Assembly (NCBI GenBank): GCA_025925615.1
Contig: JAICLN010000216.1
Span: 1-7,240 of the forward strand
Length of the DNA stretch: 7,240 nucleotides
From: Actinomycetospora sp.
Lineage (GTDB): Bacteria > Actinomycetota > Actinomycetes > Mycobacteriales > Pseudonocardiaceae
Direction: 5' to 3'
Shown: piece by piece, positions 1 to 6,382 of the stretch
How the letters are laid out: each line of letters opens with the position of its first letter
How positions within the stretch are numbered: the first letter of the stretch is position 1
Program-made: the position numbers and the translations under genes
The notes under the pieces: model-generated
What the model was told of the DNA's origin: nothing
The model's database searches: none
The model's input: the letters and a program-made list of their open reading frames with translations, nothing else

Positions 1-408
1 GTTGCAGCCCTGGATGAAGCGGGCGCCGTTCTTGACGGCGTGCTGGGCGAGGATGTCGTCGAAGTCCAGTCGGGTCCGGACCAGCCCGTAGGGCGGGAAG
101 GCGGAACTCTCCGGCCAGTCGAGCTGCAGCCGCATGCCGGCCCCGATGATCCGCAGCCCCTTGTTGCGGATCCAGCCGTCCTCCTCGGGCGTCGGGACGC
201 CGAGGGTGATCAGCTCGCGGACGGCTCGAGGGGTCAGACCGTCACCGCAGACCTTCTCACGGGGCAGGTGGGTCTTCTCGAGGAGGAGGACGTCGAGTCC
301 GGCCATTCCGAGGTAGGCCGCCGTGGCCGAGCCGCCCGGGCCAGCCCCGACGACGATGACGTCGGCGTGCTGGGCGGAGGCGGTGCCAGACATGGTCGAA
401 ATGCTCAT
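1..408 (-). CDS. menJ: Geranylgeranyl reductase-family FAD oxidoreductase, probable menaquinone reductase MenJ (5' part)
   Basis: The gene runs off the left edge; 136 N-terminal codons are visible. An FAD-binding Rossmann start is plain: DVIVVGAGPGGSATA at about residues 16-30, the acidic strand end LLLEK at 41-45, then PREKVCGDGLTPRAV at 49-63, the signature of the geranylgeranyl reductase family. In mycobacteria the family member encoded near menG is MenJ, which saturates one isoprene unit of the menaquinone tail. That assignment is inferred from family and neighbourhood, since related enzymes reduce other prenyl chains. The visible part continues through ...GLVRTRLDFDDILAQHA... and ends inside the FAD domain; the family is usually near 400-430 residues. 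The ATG at 408 is preceded by AGGAG, although only 2 bases away. The ATG at 393 has no such site and is the alternative start. Same strand as menG, 160 bp downstream of it, but with its own promoter. Confidence 0.87.
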   Translation of the reverse strand, partial: MSISTMSGTASAQHADVIVVGAGPGGSATAAYLGMAGLDVLLLEKTHLPREKVCGDGLTPRAVRELITLGVPTPEEDGWIRNKGLRIIGAGMRLQLDWPESSAFPPYGLVRTRLDFDDILAQHAVKNGARFIQGCN

Positions 409-433
409 GGCTCCTGCACTGAAACGTGGCCTT

Positions 434-447
434 GTGAAGTCCTTCAC
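434..447. repeat. Perfect 6+6 inverted repeat in the menJ leader
   Basis: GTGAAG-TC-CTTCAC, 14 bp, between the predicted transcription start (about 454) and the menJ start at 408. It could be an operator half-site pair or a small hairpin in the leader. The 2-nt loop is too tight for all six pairs in RNA, so a DNA-binding site or chance is as likely as a hairpin. Confidence 0.45.
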
Positions 448-460
448 GAACTCTTCTGCG

Positions 461-489
461 AGCCTACCCGTTCCCGCTCGTGGTGTCAG
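461..489 (-). promoter_or_regulatory. Predicted promoter of menJ
   Basis: On the minus strand, CTGACA (489-484) resembles the -35 consensus TTGACA. It is followed after exactly 17 nt by TAGGCT (466-461), an actinobacterial TANNNT-type -10. Transcription would start near 454-455, giving a leader of about 46 nt before the ATG at 408. This is the best-formed -35/-10 pair I see in the window. It indicates that menJ can be expressed separately from menG. Confidence 0.6.
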
Positions 490-504
490 ATGAGGCTCGC
501 CTAA
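486..504 (-). promoter_or_regulatory. DtxR/IdeR-like iron box overlapping the menJ -35
   Basis: Minus strand TTAGGCGAGCCTCATCTGA matches 14 of 19 positions of the known DtxR/IdeR consensus TTAGGTTAGSCTAACCTAA, including the TTAGG and AGCCT cores. It shares 486-489 with the predicted -35 hexamer at 489-484, the position expected for repression by an iron-loaded DtxR-type protein. Seen: the match and overlap. Known: consensus and mode of action. Inferred: iron-dependent repression of menJ. Confidence 0.55.
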
Positions 505-542
505 CCCGCTGCGAACCGCGGCTGACCGCCCGACCGGGCTGG

Positions 543-551
543 GCGGCATAC
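543..551 (-). repeat. GTATGCCGC intergenic motif, copy 1 (menG-menJ gap)
   Basis: The 9-mer GTATGCCGC is on the minus strand (551-543), 17 nt after the menG stop codon. The same 9-mer occurs in the gaps after menD (4415) and before menB (6824, minus strand), and a one-mismatch copy lies between menG and menF (1310). Over 26 bp this copy agrees with the menD-downstream copy at 21 positions, including a shared GGTCGG. Function unknown. Confidence 0.5.
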
Positions 552-568
552 CTGCTCGTGGTCTCGGC

Positions 569-1261
569 TCAGCGCTTCACCCCGCTGTGCAACGCGACGA
601 TCCCGCCGGTCAGGTTACGCCAGGAGGGGTCCGACCAGCCCGCCGCCTCGATCGTGCGCGCGAGCTCCGCCTGGGCCGGCCACGCGCGGATCGACTCGGC
701 GAGGTAGACGTACGACTCGGGGTTGGACGACGTGCGCCGCGCGACCTGCGGCAGCGCCCGCATCAGGTAGTTGAGGTAGACGGCCCGGAAGGCCCGGTTC
801 ACCGGCTGGCTGAACTCGCAGACGAGCAGCCGCCCACCGGGCTTCGTGACGCGGAGGAACTCTGCCAGTGCCGCGCCCGTGTCCTGCACGTTGCGCAGGC
901 CGAAACTCATGGTCACCACGTCGAAGCTCGCGTCCGCGAAGGGGAGGTGCATCGCGTCCGCGGCGGTGAAGGCCAGGTCGGGCCGGCGGCGAGCGCCGAC
1001 CCGCAGCATCCCGAGCGAGAAGTCGGCCGGGACGACCTCGATCTCCTGGTCCGCCCAGGGCTCGCTCGAGGTGCCCGTGCCGGCTGCGATGTCCAAGATC
1101 CGCTCGCCCCGCCGCGCCCCGACCGCCTGCACGACCGCCTTGCGCCACCGGCGGTCCTGCCCGAGCGAGAGGACGTCGTTGGTCAGGTCGTACTTCTCGG
1201 CGACCGTGTCGAACATCGTCGCGACGTCGACGGCCTTCTTGTCCAGCTGGGCACGGCTCAT
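569..1261 (-). CDS. menG: Demethylmenaquinone methyltransferase MenG (UbiE family)
   Basis: Transfers a methyl group from S-adenosylmethionine to demethylmenaquinone, the last ring-building step of menaquinone synthesis. It is 230 residues, the normal size for the family. Visible motifs: the UbiE N-terminal signature YDLTNDVLS...RRW at 24-39; SAM motif [12 protein letters not shown] at 56-66; ADFSLGML at 79-86; FGLRNVQD at 120-127; and [15 protein letters not shown] near 138-152, the second UbiE signature with T where L or I is usual. The reading frame is open upstream to 1390. I choose the ATG at 1261 because AAGGA sits 8 nt before it; that AAGGA overlaps the other candidate ATG at 1270, which would add only MAR. 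Divergent from menF; menJ follows on the same strand after 160 bp. Confidence 0.96.
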   Translation of the reverse strand: MSRAQLDKKAVDVATMFDTVAEKYDLTNDVLSLGQDRRWRKAVVQAVGARRGERILDIAAGTGTSSEPWADQEIEVVPADFSLGMLRVGARRRPDLAFTAADAMHLPFADASFDVVTMSFGLRNVQDTGAALAEFLRVTKPGGRLLVCEFSQPVNRAFRAVYLNYLMRALPQVARRTSSNPESYVYLAESIRAWPAQAELARTIEAAGWSDPSWRNLTGGIVALHSGVKR

Positions 1262-1309
1262 GCGGGCCATCCTTGCACCAGCTTGCCCAGAGCTCCTGTC
1301 GGAGCAGGG

Positions 1310-1318
1310 GTATGGCGC
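1310..1318 (+). repeat. Variant GTATGGCGC motif in the menG-menF divergent gap
   Basis: This differs by one base from the GTATGCCGC motif in the other gaps. With its flank it reads GGGGTATGGCGC, close to GGGGTATGCCGC on the minus strand upstream of menB. The 149-bp gap also has a small hairpin, GCTCC-TGTC-GGAGC at 1292-1305, that would lie in the menG leader. No convincing menG promoter is visible. Confidence 0.35.
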
Positions 1319-1396
1319 TGTCGCCCAGCGTGTGGGCCCGGTCCCTCCGCGGGGGCGCGAGGTCGCATAGGGGCCGGAGTCGGGGGCCACGGTCGT

Positions 1397-1402
1397 TAGA
1401 GT
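1397..1402 (+). promoter_or_regulatory. -10 box of the menF-menD operon, probable leaderless start
   Basis: TAGAGT (TANNNT) ends 8 nt before the ATG at 1411, so transcription would begin at or next to the A of the start codon. There is no ribosome-binding site in the 13 bases before that ATG. Leaderless transcripts with exactly this spacing are common in actinobacteria. No clear -35 is visible. Confidence 0.6.
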
Positions 1403-1410
1403 GGGCCCCG

Positions 1411-2691
1411 ATGTCCTCGCTCCCTGCCTCCGCGGCGCTGCCGACGCTCGTCGTCCGCACCGTTCCGCTCACGGCCGATGCGCCGCTCCTCGAGCTGCTG
1501 CCGGCCGGGCTGCCCACCGATGACCTCGTCTCGTGGGTGCGGCACGGCAACGGGCTCGTCGGGTGGGGCGCCGCGGTCACCTGCACCACGACGGGTTCGA
1601 GCCGCTTCGCGGACGCCCAGCGGTGGTGGGACGAGCTGTGTGCCCACGCGATCGTGCGCGACGAGGTCGAGGTCGCCGGCAGCGGCCTCGTCTGCTTCGG
1701 CTCGTTCCCGTTCGCCGACGACTCCGCCGAGCCTGGACGCCTCGTCGTGCCGCAGGTCGTCGTGGGTCGGCGCGATGGCACCACCTTCCTCACCTCCGTC
1801 ACGGTCGGCCCCGAGATCGCGCCCCTGCCGGCACCCGAGCCCGCCGACCAGCCGCTCGGCCCTGAGGAGGTCGCCTTCGCCGACGGCGCGCTGCCTCCGT
1901 CCGACTGGGCCCGGGTGGTCTCCGGCGCGGTCGACCGGATCGGGGCGGGCGAGCTCGACAAGGTGGTCCTCGCCCGCGACCTCATCGCCTCGGCGGAGAC
2001 CGCGATCGACCCGCGCTGGCTGCTGCACCGCCTCGCCGAGGGCTACGAGAACACGTGGGTGTTCGCCGTCGCCGGCCTCGTCGGGGCCACCCCGGAGCTG
2101 CTCGTGCGCCGCGACCACGGACTCGTCACGAGCCGGGTCCTCGCCGGCACCATCCGGCGCACCGGCGACGACGACGCCGACCTCGCCCTCGCCGCCTCCC
2201 TCGCCCGCTCCTCGAAGGACCTCGAGGAGCACGAGTACGCCGTCCGGTCGGTCGCCGACGCGCTCGCCCCGCACTGCTCGTCGATGAACGTGCCCGAGTC
2301 GCCGTTCGTGCTGCACCTGCCCAACGTCATGCACCTCGCGACGGACGTCGCGGCGGTGGCGGCCAACGGCGCGACCTCGCTCACGCTCGCGGCCGCCCTG
2401 CACCCCTCGGCGGCGGTCGGTGGGACCCCCACCGAGACCGCGGTCGCCGTGATCGGCGAGCTCGAGCAGATGGACCGCGGCCGCTACGCCGGACCAGTCG
2501 GCTGGATGGACGCAACTGGTGACGGCGCCTGGGGCATCGCCCTGCGCTGCGGGCAGATCGACCGCGACGACCCGCGGCAGATCCGCCTCTTCGCCGGGTG
2601 CGGGATCGTCGCCGGCTCCGACCCCGAGTCCGAGGTGGCCGAGTCCGTGGCCAAGCTCGTCCCCATGCGCGACGCGCTCACGGCAGGCTGA
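1411..2691 (+). CDS. menF: Menaquinone-specific isochorismate synthase MenF
   Basis: Converts chorismate to isochorismate, the first committed step of menaquinone synthesis; soluble and Mg2+-dependent. It is 426 residues, typical for the family. The C-terminal two thirds is the chorismate-binding fold: LDKVVLARD puts the general-base lysine at K184 (EntC K147, E. coli MenF K190), and TPELLVRRD puts the catalytic glutamate at E229 (EntC E197). [11 protein letters not shown] follows, then [10 protein letters not shown] with metal-ligand glutamates, [11 protein letters not shown], the [18 protein letters not shown] segment, and [17 protein letters not shown] near the end. The weakly conserved N-terminal part is normal. 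The start at 1411 follows a -10 box at leaderless spacing; no in-frame alternative has a ribosome-binding site. menD begins one base after its TGA, so the two form an operon. Confidence 0.96.
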   Translation: MSSLPASAALPTLVVRTVPLTADAPLLELLPAGLPTDDLVSWVRHGNGLVGWGAAVTCTTTGSSRFADAQRWWDELCAHAIVRDEVEVAGSGLVCFGSFPFADDSAEPGRLVVPQVVVGRRDGTTFLTSVTVGPEIAPLPAPEPADQPLGPEEVAFADGALPPSDWARVVSGAVDRIGAGELDKVVLARDLIASAETAIDPRWLLHRLAEGYENTWVFAVAGLVGATPELLVRRDHGLVTSRVLAGTIRRTGDDDADLALAASLARSSKDLEEHEYAVRSVADALAPHCSSMNVPESPFVLHLPNVMHLATDVAAVAANGATSLTLAAALHPSAAVGGTPTETAVAVIGELEQMDRGRYAGPVGWMDATGDGAWGIALRCGQIDRDDPRQIRLFAGCGIVAGSDPESEVAESVAKLVPMRDALTAG

Positions 2692-2692
2692 C

Positions 2693-4396
2693 ATGGCCGA
2701 GCGCCCGACGGCGGCCCGCCTGGCCCAGCTCCTGCTCGGGCAGCTGTGGGTGGCGGGGGTGCGCGACGTCGTCCTCTCGCCGGGGTCCCGCTCGGCGCCC
2801 CTCGCGCTCGCCCTGCACGCCGCGGACCGCCTGGGCGACCTGCGGCTGCACGTCCGGGTCGACGAACGCTCCGCCGGCTTTCTCGCCCTCGGCCTGGCGA
2901 TCGGCTCGCGGCGGCCCGTCGCGGTCGTCACGACGTCCGGCACCGCGGTCGGCAACCTGCTGCCGGCCGTCATGGAGGCGCACCACTCCGGTCACCGGGT
3001 CATCGTGCTGAGTGCGGACCGGCCGAACCGGCTCCGCGGGACCGGCGCGAACCAGACGACGTGGCAGGCGGGGATCTTCGGCACCTTCGCGCCGTGCCAC
3101 GACCTCGTGCAGGCGGCGAGCGAGGACGAGGTGGCTGAGGCGGTGCGCGAAGCCGCGTTGGCCACCGGCCCGACCCAGCTCAACGTCCAGTTCGACGGCG
3201 ACCTGCTCCCCGCGAGCGCCGAGCTCGACACCTGGTGGACCCGCCCCACTCCCTCCCCGAACGCCGCGTTCGGGGTCGAACTCACTGGTGCACCAGCGCG
3301 TTCGGTCCCGACCGCCGCGTTCGAGCAGCGCACACCTGCCTACCCGGCCCTGGACGCCGAGGTCCTGCCGAACGGTCCCCGCACCGTCGTGGTCGCCGGC
3401 GACGACGCCGGTCCGGCCGCCCGGCTGCTTGCCGAGGCCGGCAACTGGCCGCTGCTCGCGGAGCCGACGTCCGGCGCCCGCATCGGTGCGCACGCCCTGC
3501 GCACCTACCGGCTGCTGCTCGGCACCGCCTTGCGCGACGAGATCGAGCGGGTCGTCGTCGTCGGCCACCCGACGCTCTCGCGCCCGGTGACCGGCCTGAT
3601 CAGCGACCCGGGCCGGGAGGTCCTCGCCGTGCGGGCCCGCTCCGGAATCGTCACGGACCCGGGCCGGGTCGCCCGGCACCTCGAGGCGGTCCCGACGGTC
3701 GCCGCGCCCGACCCCGCCGACTGGATCGAGCGGTGGCGCGCCGCCGACCAGGAGCTCTCCGCGCGGATCGACGCCCAGCTGGACGAGTCCCGGCCCACCG
3801 CGTTCAGCCTGGCCAAGCTCGTCGCCGAGGCGGTCACGGCCCGCACCACCCTCGTGGTCGGCTCCTCGAGCCCCGTGCGCGACCTCGACCTCATGGCGGA
3901 GCCGTGGCCGGCGCACGAGCACCGCTTCGTCGTCGGCAACCGGGGGCTGGCCGGCATCGACGGGATGATCTCGACCGCCATCGGGGTCGCCCTCGGTCGT
4001 CCGCACGCCGAGCGCAGCCTCGCCCTGATCGGCGACCTGACCTTCCTGCACGACTCGAACGGCCTGCTCCTGCCCCGCGGCGAGCACCGGCCGCCCCTGA
4101 CGATCGTCGTCGCGAGCGACGACGGTGGCTCGATCTTCGCCACGCTCGAGCAGGGTGACAACCGCTACGCCATGGCGTTCGAGCGGGTCTTCGCGACCCC
4201 GCACGGCACGGACATCGAGATGCTCTGCCGGGCCCGGCACGCACCATACGAACGCATCACCGACCTGGCCCGGCTCGCCGACGCGCTCGCCGAGCGGCCC
4301 GCGGGCCTCCGCGTGCTCGAGGTGCCCGTCCCTCGGCACCAGCGCCAGTCCGAGTCGGACCGGCTGCGCCAGCTCGCGCTGTCGCTGCCCCTCTGA
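2693..4396 (+). CDS. menD: SEPHCHC synthase MenD
   Basis: A thiamine-diphosphate enzyme that decarboxylates 2-oxoglutarate and adds the product to isochorismate, giving SEPHCHC. It is 567 residues, normal to slightly long. Seen: LSPGSRSAPLALAL near the N terminus; the ThDP-activating glutamate E58 in RVDERSAGF; SGTAVGNLLPAVMEA; SADRP; and the C-terminal ThDP/Mg site GDLTFLHDSNGLL with D448 and N456. FVVGNRGLAGIDGMISTAIG and DDGGSIFATLEQ also match the family. The ATG at 2693 lies one base past the menF stop, so translation is probably coupled; the ribosome site (GGCAGG inside the menF end) is weak. Odd feature: residues 189-211, after the first domain, are encoded by a 66-bp near-perfect palindrome that looks like an in-frame insertion. 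All catalytic motifs lie outside it, so the enzyme should work. Confidence 0.97.
   Translation: MAERPTAARLAQLLLGQLWVAGVRDVVLSPGSRSAPLALALHAADRLGDLRLHVRVDERSAGFLALGLAIGSRRPVAVVTTSGTAVGNLLPAVMEAHHSGHRVIVLSADRPNRLRGTGANQTTWQAGIFGTFAPCHDLVQAASEDEVAEAVREAALATGPTQLNVQFDGDLLPASAELDTWWTRPTPSPNAAFGVELTGAPARSVPTAAFEQRTPAYPALDAEVLPNGPRTVVVAGDDAGPAARLLAEAGNWPLLAEPTSGARIGAHALRTYRLLLGTALRDEIERVVVVGHPTLSRPVTGLISDPGREVLAVRARSGIVTDPGRVARHLEAVPTVAAPDPADWIERWRAADQELSARIDAQLDESRPTAFSLAKLVAEAVTARTTLVVGSSSPVRDLDLMAEPWPAHEHRFVVGNRGLAGIDGMISTAIGVALGRPHAERSLALIGDLTFLHDSNGLLLPRGEHRPPLTIVVASDDGGSIFATLEQGDNRYAMAFERVFATPHGTDIEMLCRARHAPYERITDLARLADALAERPAGLRVLEVPVPRHQRQSESDRLRQLALSLPL
3258..3323. repeat. 66-bp in-frame near-perfect palindrome inside menD
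   Basis: Centred between 3290 and 3291, with two 33-nt arms. 27 of 33 positions pair by Watson-Crick rules, two more are G-T pairs and four mismatch. The core is the perfect 12-bp palindrome CTGGTGCACCAG (3285-3296). The units CGAAC and GTTCG recur symmetrically (3258-3262, 3277-3281, 3300-3304, 3319-3323). The left arm can fold on itself as a 9-bp hairpin (CCCCGAACG 3255-3263, CGTTCGGGG 3267-3275). The length is exactly 22 codons, and the encoded stretch contains NAAFG and TAAFE at its two ends. This resembles palindromic elements known to enter genes in frame (such as those of Rickettsia), but no family is recognised here. Confidence 0.75.
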
Positions 4397-4414
4397 CACG
4401 ACGTCAACGCGCCC

Positions 4415-4430
4415 GTATGCCGCTGGGCCG
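4415..4430 (+). repeat. 16-bp repeat GTATGCCGCTGGGCCG, copy downstream of menD
   Basis: An exact 16-bp match, in opposite orientation, to 6809-6824 in the gap before menB. This copy starts 18 nt after the menD stop. The two copies flank the minus-strand block BKACE-menC-small membrane gene. Nothing in the sequence identifies it as a transposon end or attachment site; the shared core GTATGCCGC also occurs at 543-551. Confidence 0.5.
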
Positions 4431-4433
4431 GGT

Positions 4434-4471
4434 CGGTCGGCCGCCACGGTCGGCCGGTTGCCCCCGGGCAA
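4434..4471. terminator. Convergent gap between menD and the BKACE gene: short repeats and weak hairpins
   Basis: CGGTCGGCCG occurs twice in tandem (4434-4443, 4447-4456, 3-nt spacer), followed by the inverted repeat TTGCCC-CC-GGGCAA (4458-4471). A second dyad, CCCGT/ACGGG (4473-4477, 4492-4496), overlaps the BKACE stop. The genes converge here, so a two-way termination zone is expected. There is no T-tract on either strand, so this is not a classical intrinsic terminator. Confidence 0.3.
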
Positions 4472-4486
4472 GCCCGTCAGGCCCGG

Positions 4487-5245
4487 TCAGAACGGGTCGG
4501 GCAGCGGCCAGCCCGACGACCCGCCGACGTGGTGGCGGGCGGCGGCGACGAGCTCGGCGTTGTCGCGCGCCTCGTGGCCGTCCGGCAGCACGAACGTGTC
4601 CTCGAGCCCGATCCGGATCGCGTAGCCGGCCGCCTGCGCCCAACGCAGCACCGACCAGGCCCAGGCGCCCTCACCGTGGACCTGCACCTGGGCGGGCAGC
4701 ATCCCGAGCGCCGCGATGATCCGTTCGGCGGCCCACGGCCCGTCGGACCCGCGGGTCTCGCCGGGGATCGCCTCGACGAGGATCCGTTCGACCTGCCACG
4801 GCCAGTGCGTCGCGACGAACCGCGAGGCCGCCTGCGGGGTCCAGATGCCCGCCTCGACCCCGATGCCCTTCGTCAGCAGCACCCGGGCGAGCTCGGCCGC
4901 GCCGTCCTCGTGCCAGTTGACGGTGGCGCAGTCCGGGCCGCCGAGCTGCGGCGTGGGCCAGGTCGTGACGAGCGCGTGCTTCTCCCGCGGAGTCTCGGCG
5001 ATCCCGTCGCGCGTGGAGACGGATACACGGATCCCCGGTGCCCTCTCGCGGATCGCCACGACCGCGGCGGCGAGGTCGTGCGCGTCGAGCGTCTCGTGGC
5101 CGTGCTCGTCCCGCGGGTGGACATGGACCATGACGGCCCCGGCGGCGGCGCAAGCGGCGGCGGCCTCTGCGAGGTCGGCGGGGGTGAGCGGCAGCCGCGG
5201 GTGGGAGCCGGGCCGGCGGCTCCCGTTGAGGCAGGCCGTGATCAT
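4487..5245 (-). CDS. BKACE-family (DUF849) beta-keto acid cleavage enzyme
   Basis: The family catalyses a zinc-dependent exchange between a beta-keto acid and acetyl-CoA, giving acetoacetate and a new acyl-CoA; the founding member, Kce, acts on 3-keto-5-aminohexanoate in lysine fermentation. Family residues are intact: VHVHPRD gives zinc ligands H41 and H43, and IRIGLED gives R211, zinc ligand E215 and D216, matching Kce R226, E230 and D231 in order and spacing. STRDG (77-81), CATVNWHEDG (106-115) and HGEGAWAW (190-197) lie in the barrel core. At 252 residues it is shorter than the usual roughly 275-310. The ATG at 5245 overlaps the menC TGA (ATGA), with a G-rich stretch just upstream, so it should be translated with menC. 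The substrate cannot be told from sequence, and I know of no established role for this family in menaquinone synthesis. Confidence 0.9.
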   Translation of the reverse strand: MITACLNGSRRPGSHPRLPLTPADLAEAAAACAAAGAVMVHVHPRDEHGHETLDAHDLAAAVVAIRERAPGIRVSVSTRDGIAETPREKHALVTTWPTPQLGGPDCATVNWHEDGAAELARVLLTKGIGVEAGIWTPQAASRFVATHWPWQVERILVEAIPGETRGSDGPWAAERIIAALGMLPAQVQVHGEGAWAWSVLRWAQAAGYAIRIGLEDTFVLPDGHEARDNAELVAAARHHVGGSSGWPLPDPF

Positions 5246-6249
5246 GGAGCGCCCCCCGGGCGGTGCAACACCGCGAGGCAGCGCTCGACGCGGTCGCGCC
5301 ACCAACGGGTCCGGTCCGGCGACGCCGCGAGCCGGCCGAGCCGCTCGATGCTCGGCTCCACGCGCCCGGGACGCAGGATGCCGTCCACCGCACGCAAGGG
5401 AACCCGCGCGACGTCCTCGGCGAAGAGGCCGACCGTGCCGAGCCCGCAGGCGTGGTCGAGCATCGGGAGGGCCGCCGCGAGCGCCACCCCGGCCGCGATC
5501 CCGACGCTGGTGTCGAGCGCCGAGGAGACGACTGCCGGTAGCCCGCACGCGTCGACGACCTCGAGGGCACGCGTGACGCCACCGAGCGGCGCGACCTTGA
5601 CGATGACGACGTCGGCGGCGCCGAGCTGCGCGACCCGGAGCGGGTCGTCGGCCTTGCGGATCGACTCGTCGGCGGCGATCGGGACGTTGATCCCCTTGTG
5701 CGCCAAGCTGGTTCGGAGCGTGGCGAGCTCCTCGACGGTGGCGCAGGGCTGCTCCGCATACTCCAGCCCGTATGGCGCCGCCCGCCCGAGTGCCTCGAGC
5801 GCGGTCGCGACGTCCCAGGCTCCGTTGGCGTCGATGCGGATCCGCGCGTCAGGGCCGAGCGCGTCGCGGACGGCCGCGAGGCGGTCGACGTCGTCACCGA
5901 GGGACTGGCCCGGCTCCGCGACCTTGACCTTGGCGGTCCGGCAGCCGGGGAAGCGGGCGAGCACGTCGAGGACCCGGTCGGGCCCGACGGCGGGCACCGT
6001 CGCGTTGACCGGGACCTCGCCGCGGACCGGTTCCGGCCACGTGCCCCAGGCCGCCTCGATCCCGGCGGCGAGCCACCGGGCGGCCTCGACGTCGTCGTAC
6101 TCGGCGAACGGCGCGAACTCGCCCCACCCGTTGGGCCCGTGGAAAAGCATCGCCTCGCGGGTGTCGAGTCCGCGGAAGCGGACCCGCATCGGCGTCGACA
6201 CGACGTGGGCCCGCGCCAGCAGCGCGTCGGCGGAGGGCAGGTCGGTCAC
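5242..6249 (-). CDS. menC: o-Succinylbenzoate synthase MenC (enolase superfamily)
   Basis: Dehydrates SHCHC to o-succinylbenzoate, a Mg2+-dependent step between MenD/MenH and MenE. It is 335 residues from the GTG at 6249. The superfamily residues are all present in order: KVK with catalytic K109; D140 in RIDANGAWD; E166 in EYAEQPC; D194 in AADES (the three metal ligands); and the second catalytic lysine K218 in VIVKVAPLGG. These correspond to E. coli OSBS K133, D161, E190, D213 and K235. The N terminus HVVSTPMRVRFRGLDTREAML with GWGEFAPF matches actinobacterial MenC. GTG 6249 keeps this conserved N terminus whole; the first in-frame ATG (6189) would cut it. GAGAGG directly touches the GTG, too close for normal use. 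The last bases overlap the BKACE start. Some superfamily members racemise N-acylamino acids, but the men context decides. Confidence 0.95.
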   Translation of the reverse strand: MTDLPSADALLARAHVVSTPMRVRFRGLDTREAMLFHGPNGWGEFAPFAEYDDVEAARWLAAGIEAAWGTWPEPVRGEVPVNATVPAVGPDRVLDVLARFPGCRTAKVKVAEPGQSLGDDVDRLAAVRDALGPDARIRIDANGAWDVATALEALGRAAPYGLEYAEQPCATVEELATLRTSLAHKGINVPIAADESIRKADDPLRVAQLGAADVVIVKVAPLGGVTRALEVVDACGLPAVVSSALDTSVGIAAGVALAAALPMLDHACGLGTVGLFAEDVARVPLRAVDGILRPGRVEPSIERLGRLAASPDRTRWWRDRVERCLAVLHRPGGAP

Positions 6250-6255
6250 CCTCTC

Positions 6256-6261
6256 ATCATG
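6256..6261 (-). promoter_or_regulatory. Possible -10 of menC at leaderless spacing
   Basis: CATGAT on the minus strand (6261-6256), close to TATGAT, is followed by six bases and then the GTG at 6249. Transcription starting at the GTG would explain why the only ribosome-site-like sequence abuts the start. The first base is off consensus and no -35 is seen. Confidence 0.3.
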
Positions 6262-6289
6262 GCGCGCCTTCAGCTGCGGCCGTGCTGAA

Positions 6290-6349
6290 CCCGCCCGAGT
6301 GGCCCCCGATTCATCCGGTCCCGTCAGCCGGCCGGACCACTCGAGCGGG
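6290..6349. repeat. Inverted repeat between the small membrane gene and menC
   Basis: CCCGCCCGAGTGG (6290-6302) and CCACTCGAGCGGG (6337-6349) pair at 12 of 13 positions. The inner TCCGG/CCGGA (6314-6318, 6332-6336) continues the stem after an 11-nt bulge. It starts 33 nt after the small gene's stop and ends 40 nt before the menC start on the minus strand. It could terminate or attenuate transcription between the two, or be a processing site. There is no T-tract. Confidence 0.45.
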
Positions 6350-6382
6350 AGAGCGCGGGCGCTGACCCGGCTGGGCCACGCT

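Noticed and set aside
1262..1390. N-terminal extension of menG up to the ATG at 1390
   Set aside because: The extra residues are proline/arginine/serine-rich, unlike the family, and would leave only about 20 bp between menG and menF. AAGGA supports the start at 1261.
615..1985. Long minus-strand open frame across menG and menF (456 codons)
   Set aside because: It crosses the divergent gap, is arginine/alanine/proline-rich low-complexity sequence, and is antisense or out of frame to two well-supported genes. It is a by-product of high GC.
2678..4471. Open frame of 597 codons antisense to menD
   Set aside because: No recognisable motif; composition is typical of the reverse strand of a GC-rich gene. 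menD has intact catalytic motifs throughout.
4458..4471. Intrinsic terminator after menD
   Set aside because: The hairpin is only 6 bp with a 2-nt loop and has no T-tract on either strand; kept only as a weak convergent termination zone.
5757..5774. CATAC-N8-GTATG inverted repeat in menC
   Set aside because: It falls on the conserved PYGLEYAEQP coding segment, so the bases are explained by protein constraint.
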